Positions 15,229 through 22,758 of a DNA stretch of 22,758 nt are shown here, piece after piece (positions within the stretch are counted from its first letter, which is position 1; every line of letters starts with the position of its first letter). The notes beneath the pieces were generated by a model. It saw only the letters and a program-made list of their open reading frames with translations. It ran no database searches and was not told the DNA's origin. The stretch lies in the NCBI GenBank assembly GCA_964555935.1, contig CAZKUN010000146.1, positions 1 to 22,758 on the forward strand, written 5' to 3'. The stretch comes from CAZKUN01 sp964555935 (GTDB lineage Bacteria; Armatimonadota; Zipacnadia; Zipacnadales; VGFC01). The position numbers were made by a program, and so were the translations under genes.

Positions 15229-18200
15229 CTCGCTGACCTCTTCACCATTCAGCACTCTCGGCCAGACCATCACCTCGTCAATCGCGCCTACCGTGCTTGC
15301 GCCGATCCGCAGAGGCGCGTCAGCCACCAGCATCAGCCCTTCGGCCATCACCTGGTCCACCACCGGCTCGCCATCGACGTAAATCCGGGTCCGCGCGTCG
15401 AAGACCGAGCACGTCGCCACCACGTGGTGCCACTCGCCATCGTTGATGGGCATGTTGCTCCGCACGTCCGTATGGGCGTAGCCGCCGTCCTCGAAGGACG
15501 CGGAGAAGCAGGGGTCGAGCGTGTCCTTGTGGATGTACATTCCGTAGTTGCGCACGAGCGGATCATGGGAGTACTTCCCAACCGGGAATTGCCAGTCGCC
15601 GGTCTCGGGGCCGAGTCTGATCCAGAACGCCAGCGTCATTTCATCCTGCAGATTCAGGGAGGCTGAGGTGGGGATCTCCGCAGTCTGCGTCCCGTCGAAC
15701 TCAAGCGCTGTGCCGGATACGCCCTCGACCCACTTCGGCTCAGCCACCGTGCCGTCGTTGCCCGTGCCGGAGCTGTCCGTGATGACCGTCCCCTCGCCCT
15801 CGTCGAGCTTCCACACGCCCACCGGCCCTGCGTCGGGCGCGGCGCCGCGGACGGCAATCTCAACGGGACTCGTGAGGCCGGCTCCCGTCACTGCGTATAT
15901 GCCCGGAATGGCATCCGGATCGACTTCGACTGGACCATCCACAGTCACCGTCTCCAGGGGACCAAAGTGCAGTTCGGTCACCTCGTCTGCCTTGACGACA
16001 CCGTCCTTCGTGATCCGCAGGGGCTGATTCTCTGTCGCGAGCAGCGTCGGAGACGCCTGCCACTCAGAATCGAACGGATTCCGCATGCGCATCGTGAGCG
16101 TCCCCGTCTCTCCGCGCGCGACCTGACACGGGTCGAATGCCTGCAGCGTCCCACGCCCCTCGGCATCGTCGCTTAGATCTCGCACGTACCGAACGCTCTC
16201 GCCCGTTGGCAACCACAGCACGTCGCCGCCCGCCGGCATGCTCTCGTCGTTGCCCATGATGTCCGTGACAGTGGCCCTGCGCTTCGCGACGTAGATGCTC
16301 GTGAGTTCGTCGCCGTCGGGGCACCACACCGCTGCCACTCTCTCCTTCGCCGTGCGGAAGACGTGCGCGATCGCGCGTGGGCCAACGTCCCACTCGCCTT
16401 CGTACTCGGCGCCCTCCATGATCTCGGCGAACGTCCGGTGCGCGAAGTACGCCGGCTTCGGCGTGAGATCATTCCAGCACATCCCGTAGTTGTGCTCGCC
16501 ATAGAACCGGTCCACGCCGGGATCGTGCAGCCGGAACCACAGCATCTTGTCCACCAGGCCGCTCGCGAGGCTGAGCGCGTAGCACCTCGGCAGCATCATC
16601 GCCGCGCGCTTCTCTGTTGAGCCGCCAGGGAGCTGTGTTGTCCAGCAGTTCTCCGTGTACCAAATGTGCTTGCCCGCCTCGGCGTTTCCGTTGTCCGCGC
16701 AGAGCTTCGCGATGTGCTTGAGATCGCCCACGAGGTCGCTGGCCTCGGGCGTTGATTGGCGGTACGGGTGGATCGCGACACCGTCACAGTACGTCGCGCC
16801 GCCGAGTTCGATCAGCTCCTCGATGAAGTCCATCCCCCAGCCGCCATCGCCGGGCCCCGCGAGTCCCGGCATGATCACCGTGCAGTCCGGGTTGCCGCGT
16901 TTCGCCGCCTCGTAGCCGACGCGCACGACGTCGATGAACTCCTTCGGGTCGGGGTCGGGCTCCCAGAAGACGGTGATGTTCGGCTCGTTCCACAGCTCCC
17001 AGTGCTGCACTGTGTCTGCGTAGTGACGCGTCACGTTCTCGACGAAACTGGCCCACGCGTCGAGATCCGGCTTGTGGACGTGCGGGCGATCCGCCCCCTC
17101 GGGCGCCGTGGAGGCCCAATCCGGCGGGAAGCCGAGAAGGCCCAGCGTCTTCATGCCATGCTCCAGCGCCTGACGCGCCCGGATCGCCATGCTCGGCTCA
17201 CCCGCATCGATGTCGAACCCATTCCCCGAGCTGTCCACCACCGTCCCGCCGTCGTCCTCGAACGCCCAGTGAGTGATCAGCCCATCTTGCGGCGGCGCCA
17301 GTTTCGCTGCGAGCGATGCGACTTCGCCGTCGTCCAGCGCCCGCCCGTACAGCACCAACTCGTCGAGCGTCGCTGGGCACCCTTGCGCAATTACAAGCTC
17401 CGCGCCATTTGTCCGGAGTCGCCCACCATCAACCGCTTCGCTCGCCGTCAACTCGCCGTCCACATACAGCTTCACCTGCTGCGCCTCGCGAGAGTAGCTC
17501 GCGGCGTAGTGATGCCACTCGTCGTTCCACGCGCTCACGCCGGAGCTGACATCCTTCCACGCGGCGTCCGGCAGGTTCTCGTAACTGGCGCTGAAGCACA
17601 TCTCGCCCGTATCCTTGTGGAAGTACACGCCATAGTTGCGCTCATTGCCGGCGCCCCACTTTTGGACCGCTGTCTGCCAGCCCCCGTTCTCCTCCGCACC
17701 TCGGGCCCAGAAGCCGATCGTCACCGCGTCCTCGCAGTTCAGCCGGTCATCATGCGCGAGCCGCAGCGCCCGCCCCTCAGGATCCGCCGCCTTCCCGACC
17801 GGGCCGTCGACGCTCGTGAAGCCATCCCAGATCCATACCCCAGGCGCCGGGTTGATCACGCCCCATCCAAAGCCCATCCTCGTCCAGCGCAGCCCAGCGT
17901 CTCGGTTCAGTTTCCAGCCCGTGTCCATCTGGTCTGGTGCGAGCGTCTCTACGTTGCACATCGACCCATAGCGCGCGTCCGCATCCGCCGGTTGCTGTTC
18001 GCGAGGCTTCGTGATGGCTAGCCGCTCGAACCATAGCCTGTGCCGCTCGCCGACCATCAACCGCGCCTTCACCGAATAAGTCCCAAGCCGCGTGAGTTCC
18101 GCGCTCAGCTCCCGCTGCTGCGTCTCGCCCGGCGCAAGCTTGACGCTCTCACTCCCGAGAATGGTGGCTATGTTCCCGAAGTCGGCAGCGGAGACCATGA

Positions 18201-18897
18201 ACTCCGCCTCAACGGGCTCTTGCCCCGTGTTGGTCAACTCCACGTGGACGGTCACGTCCTCGCCGAGGTCGAACAGGCTGCCCGGCCTCTCGGTCCAGAT
18301 CTTCCCCGTTACGTAGTCCATTGGCCGCGCGTCAGTGGTCGCCGTGGCGGCGCTCAGGTAGACCGAGGCCTCCGGATCGGCGCCCGGGTGTCGAGCGACG
18401 GCAACCTGCCGCAGAGCGATTGGGTGCTCCACCTCGCGCCGCTGGTCACCGTTCCGTCGGAATTGCCGCCAGTCGGAGCCATCGCCGACCGTCGCCCGCA
18501 CCTCGCGCCAGCCTTGCCAGTCGATCGTCGCCACGTCGCGCTCGAACCACGTGCCAATCTGATCCTCGATGGCGAACCGGACAGGCCTGCCGGATTCGTC
18601 GCCGTAGACCCACACGCCGATCTCCTGGCAGTCGCCGGGAATCGCAGGACCCGTGTGATAGGCCGAGATGTAACTGCGGTTGGCGTCGCGGAAGTCGTAC
18701 GTGAGCTTCAGGCATGGCTCGCCATCGCGCGTCACCTCGTCGGTCGCGACAAGCGTGCTGTTGCCGAGCACGTAGTTGATGCGATGCCCACCAACCTGCC
18801 AGTTGGCAGTCGCCGTCATCGCGTCGATGTCGATCTCTCGTACCTCCGCATCCGCCACTCCCGTCAGCAACGCGCACGCGATCAGCAGTCCACCCAT
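15208..18897 (-). CDS. Large secreted GH39-like glycosidase with two LamG domains
   Basis: Protein of 1229 residues. The ATG at 18897 has GGAGGG 7 bases upstream and begins a signal peptide (MGGLLIACALLTGVADA). Domains: carbohydrate-binding-like beta domain (20-190), Ig-like domain (200-296), first part of a clan A TIM barrel (307-360, GLRWTRMGFGWGVINPAPGVW), a LamG-type insert (about 362-571), the rest of the barrel (572 to about 860), an Ig-like domain (about 920-1015) and a second LamG (1022-1227). Likely acid/base is E638 in WELWNEPN and likely nucleophile is E749 in WYTENCW, as in GH39/GH5-type retaining enzymes. The insert has its first-strand motif (THWAFEDDGGTVVDSSGNG, about 543-561) at its end and not its start, which suggests circular permutation. 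Substrate unknown; its context suggests a sulfated or decorated polysaccharide. It is divergent from the Gfo/Idh gene. Confidence 0.88.
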   Translation of the reverse strand: MGGLLIACALLTGVADAEVREIDIDAMTATANWQVGGHRINYVLGNSTLVATDEVTRDGEPCLKLTYDFRDANRSYISAYHTGPAIPGDCQEIGVWVYGDESGRPVRFAIEDQIGTWFERDVATIDWQGWREVRATVGDGSDWRQFRRNGDQRREVEHPIALRQVAVARHPGADPEASVYLSAATATTDARPMDYVTGKIWTERPGSLFDLGEDVTVHVELTNTGQEPVEAEFMVSAADFGNIATILGSESVKLAPGETQQRELSAELTRLGTYSVKARLMVGERHRLWFERLAITKPREQQPADADARYGSMCNVETLAPDQMDTGWKLNRDAGLRWTRMGFGWGVINPAPGVWIWDGFTSVDGPVGKAADPEGRALRLAHDDRLNCEDAVTIGFWARGAEENGGWQTAVQKWGAGNERNYGVYFHKDTGEMCFSASYENLPDAAWKDVSSGVSAWNDEWHHYAASYSREAQQVKLYVDGELTASEAVDGGRLRTNGAELVIAQGCPATLDELVLYGRALDDGEVASLAAKLAPPQDGLITHWAFEDDGGTVVDSSGNGFDIDAGEPSMAIRARQALEHGMKTLGLLGFPPDWASTAPEGADRPHVHKPDLDAWASFVENVTRHYADTVQHWELWNEPNITVFWEPDPDPKEFIDVVRVGYEAAKRGNPDCTVIMPGLAGPGDGGWGMDFIEELIELGGATYCDGVAIHPYRQSTPEASDLVGDLKHIAKLCADNGNAEAGKHIWYTENCWTTQLPGGSTEKRAAMMLPRCYALSLASGLVDKMLWFRLHDPGVDRFYGEHNYGMCWNDLTPKPAYFAHRTFAEIMEGAEYEGEWDVGPRAIAHVFRTAKERVAAVWCPDGDELTSIYVAKRRATVTDIMGNDESMPAGGDVLWLPTGESVRYVRDLSDDAEGRGTLQAFDPCQVARGETGTLTMRMRNPFDSEWQASPTLLATENQPLRITKDGVVKADEVTELHFGPLETVTVDGPVEVDPDAIPGIYAVTGAGLTSPVEIAVRGAAPDAGPVGVWKLDEGEGTVITDSSGTGNDGTVAEPKWVEGVSGTALEFDGTQTAEIPTSASLNLQDEMTLAFWIRLGPETGDWQFPVGKYSHDPLVRNYGMYIHKDTLDPCFSASFEDGGYAHTDVRSNMPINDGEWHHVVATCSVFDARTRIYVDGEPVVDQVMAEGLMLVADAPLRIGASTVGAIDEVMVWPRVLNGEEVSELALGGD

Positions 18898-18997
18898 GGT
18901 CAGCCCTCCGTTGCCGAGTATTTGCGCCCCAATTCCGCGCAGTCCTCCCTGCAGGTTCGGTCGCGCGCTCCGGTCAACTGTCCCGCCGTTGTCGTCC

Positions 18998-19024
18998 GTA
19001 GGTCGGATCTCTAAATCCGACACG
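18998..19024. repeat. 27-bp REP-like palindromic element, copy 2 (divergent promoter region)
   Basis: GTAGG, then TCGGATCTCTAAATCCGA, then CACG. The stem GTCGGAT/ATCCGAC (19002-19008 and 19015-19021) is perfect around a 6-nt loop. Length and flanks equal those of copy 1 at 8922-8948, with a different stem. It lies 20 bases before the Gfo/Idh start and within the 147-bp region between divergent genes, so it could also act as an operator. Confidence 0.65.
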
Positions 19025-19044
19025 CTGTCTCCGGGAGGCCCATC

Positions 19045-20058
19045 ATGCCCAAAGCCAAGAAGAAGGCGAAGAGGAAAGCTCGCAAGCGCGCGCCCAAGAA
19101 GATCCGCGTCGCCATGATCGGCGCCGGGGGAATGGCGAACGCCGTCCATTACCCGTCGCTGGCCTCATTCGATGATGTCGAGATCGCCGCGATCTGCGAC
19201 CTCGACGAGGCGCGCCTGACCTCGACCGCCGACAAGTATGGCGTTGAGAAGCGCTACAGCAACTACCCGGCGATGTGCGAGGAGGTCGCGCCCGACGCGG
19301 TCTACGCCATCGGCCAACCGCACATCATGATCGACATCTGGATGTGGTGCCTGAACCAGGGGCTCAACCTCTACATCGAAAAGCCCATGGGCCTCACGCT
19401 CCATCAGGCCCAAATGATGGCTCACGTCGCCGAGGAGAAAGGCCTCATCACCCAGGTCTCCTTCCAGCGGCGGACCTGCCCGATGATTGTCAACCTCCGC
19501 AACGAGTGCCTCAAGCGCGGGCCCATCACCCACGCGGTCTGCGAGTTCTACAAGTGCGCCCCGGAGCCGTACATCGGCGCCCGCGACCACATGATGGACG
19601 ACGGCGTGCATGCTATCGATACTCTCCGCTGGATGTGCGGCGGCGAAGTCGTTGACGTCGACTGCGTCACCCGCCGCATCGGCACACCCGACATCAACTA
19701 CATCGTCGCCACGCTGCACTTCGACAATGGCGCGACGGGGCTGATGCTGAATAGCTGGACAAGCGGCCGTCGCATCTTCCGCGTCCAGATGCACGCGCCG
19801 GGCATCTGCGTCGAGGGTGAGCACGAGGGCAAGGGGTATCTCTACGCCGACGGCGATACGGACGGGCAGACCTTCGACACCCAGGAGGTCGCTGGCGGTA
19901 GTGAACTCTACGAGCACGCTGGATTCCTGCACAAGAACCGCGAGTTCATCGACTGCCTCAAGTCCGGCAAGCAACCCGAGTCCAACTTCAGCGACGCGGT
20001 GAAGACCATGGAAGTCGCCGAGACGATTCTCGCCGTCTCGCTGCTGGAAGGCCGATAG
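19045..20058 (+). CDS. Gfo/Idh/MocA-family oxidoreductase with lysine-rich N-terminal tail
   Basis: NAD(P)-dependent sugar oxidoreductase type of 337 residues. The Rossmann motif is IRVAMIGAGGMANAVH, with the acidic residue after strand 2 in AAICDLDEARL. The family's EKP motif is in LYIEKPMGLTLHQAQMMA, and the catalytic-type aspartate and histidine are in DDGVHAIDTLRWM. Members oxidise or epimerise sugars, inositols or related alcohols; this one may process a sugar released by the secreted enzymes nearby (inference). Before the Rossmann fold lie 19 residues of which 12 are Lys or Arg, like a histone H1 tail. GGGAGG 7 bases before the ATG supports this start, and no later start would keep the first strand. 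It has no signal peptide, unlike its neighbours. The next gene starts at the base after its stop. Confidence 0.92.
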   Translation: MPKAKKKAKRKARKRAPKKIRVAMIGAGGMANAVHYPSLASFDDVEIAAICDLDEARLTSTADKYGVEKRYSNYPAMCEEVAPDAVYAIGQPHIMIDIWMWCLNQGLNLYIEKPMGLTLHQAQMMAHVAEEKGLITQVSFQRRTCPMIVNLRNECLKRGPITHAVCEFYKCAPEPYIGARDHMMDDGVHAIDTLRWMCGGEVVDVDCVTRRIGTPDINYIVATLHFDNGATGLMLNSWTSGRRIFRVQMHAPGICVEGEHEGKGYLYADGDTDGQTFDTQEVAGGSELYEHAGFLHKNREFIDCLKSGKQPESNFSDAVKTMEVAETILAVSLLEGR

Positions 20059-21786
20059 ATGCGCGCTCTCGCGCTGCTCGTCGCATCAATGCTTTTGCCA
20101 TCTGTTGGGGGTGCCGACGTGTCCGCCGATCTCCGCCACATCATCACCGGCTCGTCTATTCCCGACGAGGGCTACTGCGACCAGCCGTATGTCGTCATCA
20201 CCGACGAAGGCCACTGGCTCTGCACGATGACCACCGGGTCGGGCCATGAGGGCCAGCGCGAGCAGCACGTCATCTCCACCATCAGCGAGGATGAGGGCCA
20301 GACCTGGTCCGATCCCGTCGACATCGAGCCACCCGGACCACCCGAGGCCTCGTGGGTGATGCCACTGAAGGTACCGAGCGGGCGCGTATACGCTTTCTAC
20401 ACTTACAACACGCCCAACATCGCCGAGTGGAACGGTCAGCGAATCCGCGCCGACACGATCGGCGACATCGCCTTCAAGTACTCCGACGACGGTGGCCTCA
20501 CGTGGTCCGATGAGCGCTATCGGATTCCCCTCCGACCGATGGACATCGACGGTGAGAACTTCTTCGGTGGGGAGATCGACATCTGTTGGGGCGTGGGCAA
20601 GCCCATCGTAGCTGGGGATGTTGTCTACTGGGGCGCCAGCAAGGTCGGCCATCCTGGTGTGGCCGCCGGCCCGACCGAAGGCATCTTCTTCATGAGCCGC
20701 AATATCCTCACCGAGTCCGACCCGGCGAAGATCCGCTTCGATGTCCTTCCCGACGGCAACCGGGGCCTCGTAGCCCCCGCCGGAAACATCGCCGAGGAGC
20801 AGAACCTCGTTCAGCTCAGCACGGGTGACCTCTACTGCGTCTACCGCACGGTCGATGGCTACCTCGCCCACGCGACGAGCGCGGACGGCGGGCACGCGTG
20901 GTCAGACACTGCCTCCGCGCGCTACTCGCCCGACGGCCGCCGCATCAAGAACCCGCGCGGCCCGTCCTTCATCCGCAAGTTCAGCAACGGCAAGTACCTG
21001 CTGCTCTACTACAACCACAGCGGCAGGGACTTCAACGGCCGCAATCCCTACTGGCTGTCTGGCGGCGTTGAGAGGGACGGCGTCATCCACTGGTCAGAGC
21101 CGGAGATCTGCCTCTACGACGACAACCCAGCCACCCGCATGGGCTACCCGGACTACATCGAGCACGAGGGGCGCTACTGGCTCACGGAGACCAACAAAGA
21201 GGAGGCCCGCGTCCACCCGCTCGATGTTGAGATGCTCGAGGGCCTCTGGCGACAACACAAGGCCGACAGCGTCGCGAAGGACGGTCTGGTCCTCAACCTG
21301 AAGAACCCCTCGGGCGAGATCGATATCCCCGAGTTGCCTAACCTCGCCGACCGAGGCGGGTTCACGCTAGACTTCTGGCTCAAGCTCGACGATCTCACGC
21401 CGGGCCAGACGCTGCTTGATACCCGCGATGATTCCGGCAAGGGGATTGCGCTGACCACAAGCGAGGACGCCACGGTCCGCCTCGAACTCTCCGATGGCAC
21501 GGTCTCTGATGCGTGGGACACGGATGCGGGCCTACTGTCCGCCGGGGCGAAGCACCACATCGCTGCGATCGTCGACGGCGGCCCGAAACTCATCACTTTC
21601 ATCGTCGATGGGACGCTGTGCGATGGGGGAGAGGCTCGGCAACACGGCTGGCACCGCTTCCCGTTTGAGCTGGCCGACGTGAGCGCCGGCTCCGCCGACG
21701 TCGCTCCCGCCATCCGCCGCCTGCGCGTCTACAACCGCTACCTCCGCACCTCCGAGGCGATCGGGAACTGGCGCGCGGGGAAGTGA
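20059..21786 (+). CDS. Secreted BNR/sialidase-like beta-propeller with C-terminal LamG domain
   Basis: Protein of 575 residues with a signal peptide (MRALALLVASMLLPSVGGA). Three Asp-box motifs S-x-D-x-G-x-x-W are visible: SEDEGQTW (76-83), SDDGGLTW (142-149) and SADGGHAW (274-281), the signature of sialidase-type propellers. Residues about 405-575 form a LamG-like domain (GLVLNLKNPSGEIDIPEL, FTLDFWLKLDD, HHIAAIVDG, IRRLRVYNRYL). The typical arginine triad of true sialidases cannot be confirmed by eye, so the substrate is open; exo-acting glycosidase or binding protein are both possible. It begins directly after the Gfo/Idh stop, with GGAAGG before the ATG, so the two are one operon. Confidence 0.85.
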   Translation: MRALALLVASMLLPSVGGADVSADLRHIITGSSIPDEGYCDQPYVVITDEGHWLCTMTTGSGHEGQREQHVISTISEDEGQTWSDPVDIEPPGPPEASWVMPLKVPSGRVYAFYTYNTPNIAEWNGQRIRADTIGDIAFKYSDDGGLTWSDERYRIPLRPMDIDGENFFGGEIDICWGVGKPIVAGDVVYWGASKVGHPGVAAGPTEGIFFMSRNILTESDPAKIRFDVLPDGNRGLVAPAGNIAEEQNLVQLSTGDLYCVYRTVDGYLAHATSADGGHAWSDTASARYSPDGRRIKNPRGPSFIRKFSNGKYLLLYYNHSGRDFNGRNPYWLSGGVERDGVIHWSEPEICLYDDNPATRMGYPDYIEHEGRYWLTETNKEEARVHPLDVEMLEGLWRQHKADSVAKDGLVLNLKNPSGEIDIPELPNLADRGGFTLDFWLKLDDLTPGQTLLDTRDDSGKGIALTTSEDATVRLELSDGTVSDAWDTDAGLLSAGAKHHIAAIVDGGPKLITFIVDGTLCDGGEARQHGWHRFPFELADVSAGSADVAPAIRRLRVYNRYLRTSEAIGNWRAGK

Positions 21787-21805
21787 TGGGGTCGCTGTCT
21801 GGGGC

Positions 21806-21824
21806 CGCGAGCTTCCAGCTCGCG
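21806..21824. repeat. Palindrome between convergent genes beside assembly gap
   Basis: Perfect 8-bp inverted repeat CGCGAGCT/AGCTCGCG around a TCC loop. It lies 20 bases after the BNR gene and 30 bases before the second gap. It may be a REP-type element or a transcription stop; no T run follows on either strand. Confidence 0.5.
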
Positions 21825-21853
21825 CCGCCCGCCCTACTCCCAGACGAGGCTCT

Positions 21854-21863
21854 NNNNNNNNNN
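21854..21863. other. Assembly gap (10 Ns) at the sulfatase 3' end
   Basis: Placeholder gap. It removes the last codons of the minus-strand sulfatase. Unlike the first gap, the two edges share no overlap beyond one base. Confidence 0.95.
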
Positions 21864-22758
21864 TCATAGCCCGAACACCCCACATCCACCAACTGAAGCT
21901 GCAACTCCATCCGCGCGGCCTCCTCCGGATAGTCCGGCGCCACGTTGTTCAGCTCGTAGAGGTCGCTTTGGCGCAGGTACAGCTCCGGCTCGCCGGGCAT
22001 CTCGAGACTCCCCCCGCTGACGCACGCGACCCCGCCGAGCGATTCGACAGGTATCCGCGAGCGATCCACCTCGGGCCGCCACAGAATGAAGGAGAAATCC
22101 TCTGTCCGGATGCTCCACGAGGCCCGGTGGTAACCGCTGATCGCGAAGTCGCGGATCGACTCGGTCTCTCCCCGCATCATCGGCAGCATCGAGACTCCGT
22201 GCGTGCCGGGCATCTGGCTCCGGCCGAGGTAATCGAGCGTTGTGGCCGTGAGATCACACGGCGCGACGAATCCCTTCGCGCGCGAGCCGTGTCCGAACTC
22301 GGGGTGTCGGACGATCAGCGGGATGCGAGACAACTCCTCATACGGCCAGGGACGACATTTGCGCATCAGCCCGTGGCCCATCTTGCCGTCCCCAAGCGGC
22401 TCGCCGTGGTCGGTGGTGAAGACGATGAGCGAGTTCTCATAGTAGCCGCGCCGTTTGAGTTCATCCAGGAAGAAGCCCACCCACTTGTCCACCACCGAGC
22501 ACAAGCCCGCGTACTGCTGCTGGATGTGGACGCACTCCTCATCGGTGAGGTAGCCCTCGATGGGGCGCGGGATCGGGTTGGCAAGCTGGCGCCCGCCGGG
22601 CAGCAGGTCACCATACATCGTGTCGAACGGCGGCATCGGGTCCCACGGCTCGTGCGGGTCGAAGCTATCCAGCCACAGGAACAGTCCGTCGCGGTTGCCG
22701 GCGGCTTCCTGCCGGTCCAGCCACCCCAGCGACCGCCTAACGCACTGGGCCACGAAGT
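21864..22758 (-). CDS. Sulfatase, partial (5' end outside window, 3' end in assembly gap)
   Basis: About 298 residues of a type I sulfatase, C-terminal two thirds. The region holds LWLDSFDPHEPWDPMPPFD, FTTDHGEPLGDGKMGHG (the metal-binding DH and the following site), EELSRIPLIVRHPE, TATTLDYLG, PGTHGVSMLPMMRG and ELYLRQSDLYELNNVAPDYPEEAARME, all in the usual sulfatase order. The formylglycine cysteine lies upstream, outside the window. The frame is open to the window edge. At the other end it enters the Ns after GCSGY. One frame beyond the gap reads SLVWE and a TAG at 21834, a possible natural end. It is convergent with the BNR gene. It differs in motif spacing from the sulfatase at 10303 (TDHG in place of SDNG), so the two probably cut different sulfate positions (inference). 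Confidence 0.9.

Noticed and set aside
16756..18021. Long plus-strand open frame of 421 codons opposite the GH39-like gene
   Set aside because: The protein is rich in Arg, Val, Pro and His with no domain pattern, lies fully antisense to a gene with clear motifs, and is explained by high GC content that removes stops in the complementary frame.
18040..19014. Plus-strand open frame of 324 codons before the Gfo/Idh gene
   Set aside because: Antisense to the N-terminal part of the GH39-like gene, with no family resemblance; the divergent region at 18898-19044 fits a promoter region better.
18898..19149. Upstream extension of the GH39-like gene to 19149
   Set aside because: It would overlap the start of the Gfo/Idh gene, while the ATG at 18897 has a good ribosome site and begins a signal peptide.

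Overview
The window is GC-rich bacterial DNA, densely coded on both strands, with two 10-N assembly gaps (12550-12559 and 21854-21863). The gene content suggests an uncultivated member of the Planctomycetota, Poribacteria, Hydrogenedentota or Armatimonadota type. The reasons are two formylglycine-type sulfatases, several secreted LamG or beta-propeller proteins, a Gfo/Idh/MocA oxidoreductase, a PocR-type sensor kinase and a sodium:solute symporter with a signal peptide. This placement is inferred from gene content only. The LexA-like operator is of the GAAC-N4-GTTC type.

Left half, minus strand (about 9100 down to 161): a seven-gene directon. It opens with a near-consensus sigma-70 promoter (TTGACT, 17 bp, TATAAT) that carries two LexA-type boxes. 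Next come an ImuB-like Y-family protein (catalytically degenerate, with a QLSLF clamp motif), a small DUF6504-like protein and the error-prone polymerase DnaE2/ImuC. These three form an SOS mutasome cassette with no imuA. They are followed, with short gaps or overlaps and no visible terminator, by a PocR-domain histidine kinase, a stand-alone receiver, a coiled-coil/GAF-like protein and an SSS-family symporter. A strong hairpin at 101-133 lies just after the symporter and probably ends transcription. The first 51 bases are probably the C-terminal end of a plus-strand gene.

Middle, plus strand (9167-15171): an operon-like run of a secreted TIM-barrel protein, a Tat-exported sulfatase, a secreted TPR protein (split by the first gap, which appears to close in frame) and a secreted beta-propeller plus LamG protein. 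A short signal-peptide-like stub follows.

Right part: a 1229-residue secreted GH39-like glycosidase on the minus strand (15208-18897). Its TIM barrel is interrupted by a LamG-type domain that looks circularly permuted, and a second, normal LamG domain sits at its C-terminus. Divergent from it are a Gfo/Idh/MocA oxidoreductase with a histone-like lysine-rich N-terminal tail and a BNR/sialidase-like protein with a C-terminal LamG. A sulfatase fragment on the minus strand runs from the second gap to the window edge.

The 9.1-22.7 kb part reads as a locus for secreted breakdown of sulfated glycans. Two 27-bp palindromic elements with the same flanks (GTAGG and CACG) but different stems lie at 8922-8948 and 18998-19024 and look like members of one dispersed repeat family. 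There is no stretch above 300 bases without a gene, and I saw no rRNA, tRNA, CRISPR array or insertion sequence.
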